Source: Acidobacteriaceae bacterium
GTDB lineage: Bacteria; Acidobacteriota; Terriglobia; Terriglobales; Acidobacteriaceae
Assembly: GCA_003133425.1 (NCBI GenBank)
Contig: PKXI01000314.1
Coordinates: forward strand, 1-11,801
Reading direction: 5' to 3'
Length of the DNA stretch: 11,801 nt
Shown here: piece after piece, positions 6,481-11,801 of the stretch
Numbering within the stretch: position 1 is the stretch's first letter
Layout of the letters: every line of letters begins with the position of its first letter
Program-made: the position numbers and the translations under genes
The notes under the pieces: generated by a model
Told to the model about the DNA's origin: nothing
What the model saw: the letters and a program-made list of their open reading frames with translations, nothing else
Database searches by the model: none

Positions 6481-7847
6481 CTTCCCGCCTCCTCCAGAAA
6501 CCGAATCAGCGATTCGATTCCCAGTGAGAAGTTCTTCAGGTGAAACTTCTCGTTAGGCGCGTGCAGGTTATCGTCAGGCAACCCGAAGCCCATCATCACG
6601 CTCGGCAACCCAAGGCGGCGGTCAAAGTCGCCCACAATCGGGATCGACCCGCCCGAGCGGATGAACACTGTGTCCTTGCCCCACACCTCGTGCAGTGCCC
6701 GCGTAGCCGCCTGGATGTATTTGTTGTTCACCGGGATCAGGCATGGATCGCCCGAGTGAATCAGCCTTACCTCCACATCCACGCCATCCGGAGCAATCTT
6801 CTCCACGTAGCTCTTGTAGAGTGCAAAGGCCTTGGCCGGCGTCATGCCCGGAACCAGCCGCATTGAAACCTTGGCCGTCGCCTTCGCCGGAATCACCGTC
6901 TTGGCGCCCGCCCCAACAAAGCCCCCGGAAATCCCGTGCACATCCACCGTTGGCCGCGCCCAGGTCCGCTCCAGTACGCTATATCCCTTCTCTCCCACCA
7001 GTTGCTTCGAGCCCACTTCCTTGGCGCGATACTCTTCCTCGTCGAACGGCAGGCTCTTCCACGCAGCCAGTTCTTCCGGGCTCGGCGGAATAATGTCGTC
7101 GTAGAAACCAGGAATAAGAATGTGCCCATTTTCGTCCTTCAGCTTGGCCAGAATCTGCGCCAGCGAGACGAATGAGTTGGGCGCCGCGCCGCCGTACATG
7201 CCGGAGTGCAGATCGCTGCGCGCGCTGCGCACCTCAAGCTCCGTGTAGATCATGCCCCGCAGTCCCACGCACAAGGTCGGCAGTCCAGGCGCAAACAGCT
7301 CCGTATCGGAGACCAGCGCGAAATCCGCCTTCAACTCCGGCGGCTTCGAAGCCACAAAGCTCGCAATTCCCTCTCCGCCGACTTCTTCTTCGCCCTCCAG
7401 CAGCACGCGCACGTTCAGGGGCAGCTTGCCGGTCGCGGCCAGAAGCGATTCCAGCGCCTTCACCTGCGCCACCACCTGTCCCTTGTCGTCCACGGCGCCG
7501 CGCGCATAGATGTTGCCATCTCGCTCCGTCGGCTCAAAAGGCGGCGAAAGCCACTCATCTAGCGGATCGGGCGGCTGCACATCGTAATGCCCGTACACCA
7601 GCACCGTCGGCTTGCCTGCAGCATTCAGCCAGTCGGCATAGACCAGCGGATGACCCGCAGTCTCAATCAGCCGCACGTGCTCCATACCAATGCGTTTCAG
7701 CTCCGCCGCCAGCACCTCGGCGGCTTTACGGCAGTCGCTCTTGTGCTCGGGCAGGGTGGAGATCGAGGGAATGCGCAGCAGCGCCTTCAACTCATCAAGA
7801 AAACGAGGGTAGTTCTGGCGTGCAAAATCAACCGCAGACGAAGACAT
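6477..7847 (-). CDS. M20-family metallodipeptidase
   Basis: A 456-residue cytosolic zinc-dependent peptidase of the M20 family, dipeptidase/CNDP type, expected to hydrolyse dipeptides or remove C-terminal residues. Metal and catalytic motifs are complete: GHYDVQPP (86-93, with H87 and D89), RGAVDDKG (116-123, bridging D120 or D121), EGEEEVGG (151-158, catalytic and metal Glu), SDTE (180-183), SDLHSGMYGG (211-220, lid-domain H214) and GFGLPDDNLHAPNE (420-433, H429). The lid/dimer domain lies between about 190 and 310. The start is ATG at 7845-7847 because GGAAGGGAG precedes it by 8 nt and MSSSAVDFARQ fits the family. A GTG-type extension of 42 codons upstream reads as non-family sequence across the promoter. 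It is first in the operon with mobA and the ABC ATPase. There is no signal peptide. Confidence 0.94.
   Translation of the reverse strand: MSSSAVDFARQNYPRFLDELKALLRIPSISTLPEHKSDCRKAAEVLAAELKRIGMEHVRLIETAGHPLVYADWLNAAGKPTVLVYGHYDVQPPDPLDEWLSPPFEPTERDGNIYARGAVDDKGQVVAQVKALESLLAATGKLPLNVRVLLEGEEEVGGEGIASFVASKPPELKADFALVSDTELFAPGLPTLCVGLRGMIYTELEVRSARSDLHSGMYGGAAPNSFVSLAQILAKLKDENGHILIPGFYDDIIPPSPEELAAWKSLPFDEEEYRAKEVGSKQLVGEKGYSVLERTWARPTVDVHGISGGFVGAGAKTVIPAKATAKVSMRLVPGMTPAKAFALYKSYVEKIAPDGVDVEVRLIHSGDPCLIPVNNKYIQAATRALHEVWGKDTVFIRSGGSIPIVGDFDRRLGLPSVMMGFGLPDDNLHAPNEKFHLKNFSLGIESLIRFLEEAGS
6488..6495 (-). promoter_or_regulatory. Shine-Dalgarno for the mobA CTG start
   Basis: Inside the last codons of the dipeptidase gene the minus strand reads GGAGGAGG, followed after 7 nt by CTG (6478-6480). 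It is one of the strongest ribosome-site matches in the window and supports a CTG start for mobA with a 4-nt stop/start overlap. The sequence also encodes Glu-Glu-Ala, so part of the match could be coincidence. Confidence 0.5.
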
Positions 7848-7880
7848 AGGAAATACTCCCTTCCAAATCAGACAGAAGAG

Positions 7881-7886
7881 AGTATA
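7881..7886 (-). promoter_or_regulatory. -10 promoter candidate for the dipeptidase operon
   Basis: The minus strand reads TATACT, one base from the consensus, 34 bp before the dipeptidase ATG. No good -35 hexamer is found at 16-18 bp. It would give a leader of about 27 nt containing the GGAAGGGAG ribosome site. Confidence 0.35.
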
Positions 7887-7992
7887 GACCGCAGCACCCC
7901 TCTGCCGCAGTGCAAGCCAACGCAGGGAATTGCCTGAAAAGTCGAGTGTCCGCCCAAAAAGCCACCCACCCATCCAGGCTCAACTCCGAAGG

Positions 7993-8005
7993 TGGTAGCC
8001 TACCA
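7993..8005. promoter_or_regulatory. 13-bp palindrome in the divergent intergenic region
   Basis: TGGTAG-C-CTACCA is a perfect 6-bp inverted repeat around one central base, in the 245-bp region between the divergent dipeptidase operon and rpiB. It lies 88 bp before the rpiB start, a plausible operator position. No -10/-35 pair for rpiB stands out. The role is inferred from position only. Confidence 0.3.
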
Positions 8006-8092
8006 GCGTCATCCCGCCCGCATCAAAGAGCGCTGTCAAAGCACGCAACGGATGCACCGGATTATTGAATTGAATCTCTCGAAGGAAATCGA

Positions 8093-8641
8093 ATGACCAA
8101 CAACGCCATCTCACGACGCCGCTTCATCAGCAGCGTGGCCGCCGCGCCTCTGCTGACAATGGACGCCCAGGCGACCACCGACAGCCCCACAAAATGGAAG
8201 CTCGTAGTAGGCTGCGACCATGCAGGGTTCCCGCTGAAGGGGCCCCTCATCCAGGCACTTCAATCCTGGGGCCACAGCGTGAAAGATATCGGTGTGTACA
8301 ACACTGACCCCGTCGATTTCCCCGATGTTGCCCAGACCCTCTCCAACGAAATCCTGTCCGGAAGATGCCAGCGCGGCATCATGGTCTGTGGCACCGGAGT
8401 TGGCGCCGCGATTGCCGTCAACAAAGTGCGCGGAATGCGCGCGGCCCTCTGTCACGACACATACTGTGCCCACCAGTGCGTTGAACACGACAACGTCAAC
8501 GTACTCTGCATGGGCGCCTGGGTCATCGGACCCAAGCTCGCCGAAGACGTTGTGAAAACCTATCTCAACGCCCGGTTTGCCAGCGAAGATCCAGACTTGA
8601 GGCGTCGCGTAGAAAAGCTCCAGGAGATGGACAAGAAGTAA
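8093..8641 (+). CDS. rpiB: RpiB-family sugar-phosphate isomerase with a Tat export signal
   Basis: A 182-residue protein of the RpiB/LacA/LacB family, which interconverts aldose and ketose sugar phosphates, classically ribose 5-phosphate and ribulose 5-phosphate. The catalytic core is intact: GCDHAG (40-45, D42-H43), DFPD (75-78), MVCGTGVG (97-104, catalytic-base C99), N110, R116, CHDT (120-123) and EHDNVNVLCMGAWVIG (131-146). Unlike normal RpiB, which begins almost at the GCDHAG strand, this one has 33 extra residues. They form a textbook twin-arginine signal: S7-R-R-R-F-I12, a hydrophobic stretch to about L21, then AQA (25-27) as a cleavage site. The ATG has AAGGA 6 nt upstream; the internal ATG at M23 has no ribosome site. 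If exported, its periplasmic substrate is unknown. The symbol names the family, not a proven reaction. It stands alone, convergent with the next gene. Confidence 0.87.
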   Translation: MTNNAISRRRFISSVAAAPLLTMDAQATTDSPTKWKLVVGCDHAGFPLKGPLIQALQSWGHSVKDIGVYNTDPVDFPDVAQTLSNEILSGRCQRGIMVCGTGVGAAIAVNKVRGMRAALCHDTYCAHQCVEHDNVNVLCMGAWVIGPKLAEDVVKTYLNARFASEDPDLRRRVEKLQEMDKK

Positions 8642-8714
8642 ACGCCGCACTCCAGGACTCGCGCGTTCGCTCACTCGCAACCTGTGCCGCCACTTCTCAG
8701 GCAGCCGCCATCCC

Positions 8715-9464
8715 TCACACTCCCCAACTCTGCACCCAGTGCGCAAACGCATGCCAGGCCGCGGTTGGTCCGATGTAGTGGCCGATCTGTCCCATCAGAA
8801 TCAGAAACGCGCCGCCCCAAATCGTCGCGCGATGAATCCTGCGCGTGGACCACAAGTCGTATGCAACCAGCAATACAAGAAAGACGTACGTCGCGGTATA
8901 GGCTGCTTGCATTTGATGAAGCAGAATCGGAATGTGCCAGCGAACCAGCGCCGCCCTGGAGATTCCGGCCGTTGCAATAATAATCAGCCGCTTGTGCGCT
9001 GCCGCATCCTTCCGCAGCGCGTAGGCGAACCCCGCAAGCACGGCGAATGTGAACGCATCCGTAAACGGCACAACGAGAAGACCAAGCAGCGCCTCGGCGT
9101 TCGGGTTGCCCTTCGCCCGCAATGCAAAATCCGCGGCCGTAAGCACGACCGTCACCACCATCCCACACGCCAGCAGGAACCCCGCCACGCCGAGCTTGCG
9201 GTGCCAGCCAACCCGCTTGGCCGAGATCAGCCCCGTCTGCACTGTAAGCAGAATCATCCATGTGCTGAATACCGCTCCATGAACGTGCACAATCCGCGAC
9301 GGCAGCGGAGCTCGAAAAACACCCGCCAGGTAATAGGTCGGTGCAAACCCGATCGCCACCACAGCCACCAGCAGCAAGGTCATCGCAAAGAAGAACTGCC
9401 GGTCATACTTGCGTCCCGGCAGACGCTTCGGCGGATTGGCCGAAATCGCTGCGTCAGTAGCCAC
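8715..9464 (-). CDS. Multi-pass inner-membrane protein, unrecognised family
   Basis: A 249-residue protein I cannot assign to a named family. Hydrophobicity suggests about seven membrane segments (roughly 24-46, 60-80, 92-112, 124-149, 158-178, 187-203, 212-230), preceded by a short basic cytoplasmic tail. Histidines recur near membrane boundaries: H60 and H62 (HVHGAVFSTW), H88 (GWHRKLG), H157 (AHKRL), H177, H183, H229, H238 and H242. This recalls metal- or heme-binding membrane proteins but is not proof; no standard b-type cytochrome motif is recognised. The start is GTG, with AAAGGA 4 nt upstream. An extended -10 lies 62 bp before it, so it is probably transcribed alone. It converges on rpiB with 73 bp between stop codons, where no clear hairpin is seen. 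Confidence 0.8.
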   Translation of the reverse strand: MATDAAISANPPKRLPGRKYDRQFFFAMTLLLVAVVAIGFAPTYYLAGVFRAPLPSRIVHVHGAVFSTWMILLTVQTGLISAKRVGWHRKLGVAGFLLACGMVVTVVLTAADFALRAKGNPNAEALLGLLVVPFTDAFTFAVLAGFAYALRKDAAAHKRLIIIATAGISRAALVRWHIPILLHQMQAAYTATYVFLVLLVAYDLWSTRRIHRATIWGGAFLILMGQIGHYIGPTAAWHAFAHWVQSWGV

Positions 9465-9525
9465 GTTGTCCTTTCAAGGGTCCGGATATGTTCGAGTTGG
9501 AAGTCAGCGCAAGGGAAGAAAGCCC

Positions 9526-9534
9526 AATATAGCA
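9526..9534 (-). promoter_or_regulatory. Extended -10 promoter for the membrane protein gene
   Basis: The minus strand reads TGCTATATT, that is TGn followed by TATATT (one base from consensus), 62 bp before the GTG start. A -35 at standard spacing is poor, as expected for an extended -10. The leader would be about 55 nt and carries AAAGGA (9469-9474) before the start. Confidence 0.45.
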
Positions 9535-9645
9535 CTCTGAGCGTACTCGCGTGAGAAGCGATTGCGTTCCAAATCCCGGCACAAGCAGGATTTCCCGCCA
9601 AGCCTCGAAAGCTATCAAGCAGGCCGGTAATCGAGCAAGGCGCCG

Positions 9646-11256
9646 CTACGGCTGGATGATCGCGTTGTACCCGTCGGCAAGCAGTTTCACTCGCCATCGG
9701 TCGGCATCGTCGCGACTGTAGAACGGCCCAATGCGCACGTGGATCAGATTGTCTGCCGGATCGCTCCGTGCGGTCACGGTATAGCCGCGCATGCGCAAAG
9801 CGCCAACCAGCACGTCGACCTCCTCAGCGTCCGAGGTCGCTGCAATCTGCACCATCAGCGGAACCGCCTCGGGCAGCGTCGGCGCCGGACCTTGTTGCGG
9901 AGTCACTGGATTCGAAACCGCACCCATGGCACTCGACTGTGCCGCTGCGCTCATCTGCGGCGCTACTGCCGCGTGCTCACCCGCCGAAGATGGCACCGAA
10001 ACATGATGGCCCACTGCGTTACCGAGTTCAGATGCCTTTCTGTTCGCAGCGGGTTTAGCTCCGACGGCTTTTGGAGTTGTCACCGCAGCCGCGGCGGGAA
10101 CGGGCGCCGGCGCAACCTTCACATTCAACCCGCGGTTGTCGCCCGTCTTGTGAAACTGAGGCACGCGGAGTTCGCTGGGCCGCAGTACGCCCAGCACAGA
10201 CAGAACCAGCAACAGCACAGTTGCTGGAACCCAGAGCATCACGTAGCCTGCACTGGCTGTACCCAGGCGCATGAAGAGCCGATCGGCGCGCTTCCATCCT
10301 CTACGCGCAACGGGCTCGTCAGCCGCAACATCGCCCGTTCCTGCCATTGCCTCACCTGATTGCGAAGCCAATTCCAGGTTGGCGATTACTTTGGCCACCA
10401 TGCTGCCGTCTACCAGTTTGCTCTTCAGCGTGCAGCACAGCGTCAGCGCGTTGTAGCACAGGTTGTTGATGTTCCGGGGAATACCATTGCTGGTCTCCGC
10501 GATCAGCTTGAGCGCATCTTCTGTAAACAGCGGATCGCCGCTATAGTCCGCCTGTTTCAGGCGGTAGTCGATGTAGGCAACCGTCTCTTCCGGCGAAAGC
10601 GGTTCAAGGCGGCAGATTGCCGAAACGCGTTGGCGAAGTTGTACCAGCGATGCCTGCATCAACTTATCAGTTAGCTGCGGCTGTCCTGACAGGATTATTT
10701 GTAGTAGCTTGCCCTGCGACGTTTCAAAGTTCGTAAGCAGGCGAACTCTTTCCAGTACTGCATCCGAAAGACTCTGCGCCTCGTCGATCACCACCACGCA
10801 TTTTCGCCCTGCCTGAGTCTCGGTAATCAGAGCGTCAGCTAATTGCCTGTGCATCTCCGAACTGCTCTGCGCGGGAGTAATTCCAAGCTCGCGCAAGATG
10901 TAGCCGACAAAGTCCCGTGGTTCGCAGTCGGCATCGATATCGAAAAGAAATACGCTGCGTGCGGTGTCCTGTGTGTCCTCAAGAAAACGATACAAGAGCG
11001 TCGTTTTCCCCATCCCCGGCGGCGCGATCATGGCAATAAATCCACGATTGTTATAGAACCCATTCTCCAGCGCTGCCAGCGCCTCCTGATGCGTTTGGCT
11101 GGGATACAGGTAACGCGCATTGGGGCTGACTCCGAACGGATCTTCGCTAAATCCGAAGTGTTGCAACAAAGTTACGCTACTCTGCGCCCTTCGGCTGTGC
11201 ATCAAGAAGCCCAGGTAGTTGGCTAACTCGTCCGGTCGGTGGAACATTGGATCCAT
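9646..11256 (-). CDS. ExeA/DamX-like AAA+ ATPase with a C-terminal SPOR domain
   Basis: A 536-residue single-span inner-membrane protein. The cytoplasmic N-terminus has the ExeA/GspA-type entry HFGFSEDPFGVSPNARYLY (33-51), Walker A APPGMGKTT (78-86), Walker B VVVIDEAQ (154-161), the sensor-like LSGQPQL (189-195) and NGIPRNINNLC (257-267). A hydrophobic segment (about 338-358) follows, then a Pro/Ala-rich periplasmic linker (about 380-462) and a SPOR domain (about 463-536) ending DADRWRVKLLADGYNAIIQP. SPOR domains bind septal or denuded peptidoglycan. ExeA partners ExeB in secretin assembly, PEP-CTERM loci carry similar ATPases, and DamX-type proteins pair such a domain with SPOR. Which applies here is not decided. 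The ATG has GGGAAG 8 nt upstream; M4 and M19 are alternatives. Upstream partners, if any, lie beyond the window. Confidence 0.9.
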   Translation of the reverse strand: MDPMFHRPDELANYLGFLMHSRRAQSSVTLLQHFGFSEDPFGVSPNARYLYPSQTHQEALAALENGFYNNRGFIAMIAPPGMGKTTLLYRFLEDTQDTARSVFLFDIDADCEPRDFVGYILRELGITPAQSSSEMHRQLADALITETQAGRKCVVVIDEAQSLSDAVLERVRLLTNFETSQGKLLQIILSGQPQLTDKLMQASLVQLRQRVSAICRLEPLSPEETVAYIDYRLKQADYSGDPLFTEDALKLIAETSNGIPRNINNLCYNALTLCCTLKSKLVDGSMVAKVIANLELASQSGEAMAGTGDVAADEPVARRGWKRADRLFMRLGTASAGYVMLWVPATVLLLVLSVLGVLRPSELRVPQFHKTGDNRGLNVKVAPAPVPAAAAVTTPKAVGAKPAANRKASELGNAVGHHVSVPSSAGEHAAVAPQMSAAAQSSAMGAVSNPVTPQQGPAPTLPEAVPLMVQIAATSDAEEVDVLVGALRMRGYTVTARSDPADNLIHVRIGPFYSRDDADRWRVKLLADGYNAIIQP

Positions 11257-11301
11257 ATCTATAGCTTCCCTTATGCCCCTGGAGTTTTACCTAGGAATGT
11301 T

Positions 11302-11367
11302 GACCAATATATCCCATCGACCAATGCTTTGGATCGTTCTTTCTTCAAGGCCAATGCCCAGGCCAAT
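11302..11367. repeat. Four G(A/G)CCAAT motifs upstream of the AAA-SPOR gene
   Basis: GACCAAT occurs at 11302-11308 and 11319-11325, and GGCCAAT at 11349-11355 and 11361-11367, all in the same orientation within 66 bp. The start-to-start distances are 17, 30 and 12 bp. The cluster ends 46 bp before the ATPase start, a suitable place for a regulator to bind. A -10-like TATATT (minus strand, 11306-11311) overlaps the motif nearest the gene. Confidence 0.4.
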
Positions 11368-11687
11368 ATTTCCCTGGCACAGCTTATATGCTGCCCCAAA
11401 AGCCTTGAATTACTTGATTTCAAAGCTACTTCCTTGATAACTCTCCCTTGATTCCAACTCGCGTCCAGATCGTTTCTCCCTCCTTCCACGCCTTCCGACT
11501 TACAGATGTAAACCCTTCATCCGCCGCAGGATGCCTCCAACAAGCACTCATCGAAATGATCGGGGGACCCACACTTGGATGAGCCGCAAAAATGCGGGTG
11601 GCCAAGGTCCAGGGTCCGCGGCGACAGGTCTTCGTCGCTGGCCTGAAGAGGAGTCGAAAGATCTGCGGTTGCTCTTCCGCCCTCCCC

Positions 11688-11710
11688 CGGACAGAAATGC
11701 ATAATGTCCG
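11688..11710. repeat. Inverted repeat CGGACA-N11-TGTCCG
   Basis: A perfect 6-bp inverted repeat with an 11-bp spacer whose centre is itself the palindrome ATGCAT (11697-11702). The dyad layout suits a dimeric regulator or a small RNA hairpin. It is over 400 bp from the nearest visible gene start, so the gene it might serve is unclear. Confidence 0.3.
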
Positions 11711-11779
11711 ATTTGGCAGTGATCCAGGCGTAACGTCAGAAATTCGGGAATGGTCCGGTTGGGGTTCGCGGTTTTCCCT

Positions 11780-11800
11780 GGTCCCCAAATGCGAGGGACC
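11780..11800. repeat. Inverted repeat at the window edge
   Basis: GGTCCC (11780-11785) and GGGACC (11795-11800) form a 6-bp stem around a 9-nt loop. It could be a terminator stem of an upstream minus-strand gene or part of a dispersed intergenic element, but the sequence stops one base later. Confidence 0.3.
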
Positions 11801-11801
11801 C

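Larger units (their letters stand above)
11257..11801. other. Gene-free upstream stretch with repeats
   Basis: No convincing gene is seen in these 545 bp. Minus-strand open frames of 72 and 120 codons exist, but they use rare codons or read as low-quality peptides with no familiar sequence. The stretch nearest the ATPase start is AT-richer than the genes around it and carries four G(A/G)CCAAT motifs (11302-11367). Further out are small inverted repeats: CCGCA-AAAA-TGCGG (11584-11597), GCGAC/GTCGC (11621-11638), CGGACA-N11-TGTCCG (11688-11710) and, at the window edge, GGTCCC/GGGACC (11780-11800). Parts resemble, from memory, the degenerate intergenic elements common in Acidobacteriota; this needs a search. 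The gene further upstream is outside the window. Confidence 0.5.

Noticed and set aside
7848..7973. A 42-codon N-terminal extension of the dipeptidase
   Set aside because: The extension has no family similarity, crosses the -10 candidate and the ribosome site, and the ATG at 7847 has GGAAGGGAG at 8 nt and a family-like N-terminus.
8159..8161. Internal ATG (M23) as the real rpiB start, giving a cytosolic enzyme
   Set aside because: No Shine-Dalgarno precedes it, while the upstream ATG has AAGGA at 6 nt and the encoded extension forms a complete Tat signal.
11271..11489. A 72-codon minus-strand open frame ending 14 nt before the AAA-SPOR gene
   Set aside because: Position and a GGAAGG before its GTG are suggestive, but it is rich in AGA, AGG, ATA and TTG codons unlike the neighbouring genes, and the peptide is unfamiliar. 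Kept out for lack of support.
11426..11788. A 120-codon minus-strand open frame at the right edge
   Set aside because: The peptide is rich in Pro, Arg and Trp in a pattern typical of reading through non-coding GC-rich repeats, and it spans several inverted repeats.

Overview
The window is GC-rich bacterial chromosome holding nine protein-coding genes, eight on the minus strand and one (an rpiB homologue) on the plus strand. The best guess for the source is an Acidobacteriota soil bacterium of the Terriglobia type (Granulicella, Terriglobus or Edaphobacter-like). This is inferred from the style of the proteins, such as a DsbA-like protein with an extra N-terminal domain, a Tat-signal RpiB and an ExeA-like ATPase, and from remembered intergenic elements. 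No ribosomal or other phylogenetic marker is present, so the assignment is tentative.

Layout from left to right. A secreted DsbA/DsbG-type thioredoxin-fold protein (67-1053, minus) uses a TTG start. Next is glutamine-dependent NAD+ synthetase nadE (1147-2790, minus). A hairpin terminator (2815-2845) then separates it from a polyprenyl-phosphate sugar-1-phosphate transferase for polysaccharide assembly (2872-4389, minus). A gene-free stretch of about 560 bp (4390-4953) carries a good extended -10 promoter and several small repeats. A tight minus-strand operon follows: M20 dipeptidase (6477-7847), then mobA (5809-6480, probably starting at CTG), then an MlaF-like ABC ATPase (4954-5793). Across a divergent promoter region lies rpiB (8093-8641, plus). 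Convergent to it is an unrecognised multi-pass membrane protein (8715-9464, minus). Last is an ExeA/DamX-like AAA+ ATPase with one membrane span and a C-terminal SPOR domain (9646-11256, minus), preceded by about 545 bp with no convincing gene.

Most of the genes are housekeeping or envelope functions: NAD and molybdenum-cofactor synthesis, peptide turnover, thiol chemistry, exopolysaccharide priming, lipid transport and peptidoglycan-linked ATPase work. They do not form one pathway.

The most unusual item is the RpiB-family sugar-phosphate isomerase. It carries an apparent twin-arginine export signal ending in an AXA cleavage site, yet keeps its catalytic motifs, which suggests an isomerase outside the cytoplasm. 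Second-tier observations are the non-canonical mobA start, an MlaF-like ATPase with a degenerate signature motif and no partner genes here, a cluster of four G(A/G)CCAAT motifs upstream of the AAA-SPOR gene, and the long structured leader of the sugar transferase. I found no CRISPR array, insertion sequence, tRNA or rRNA gene.
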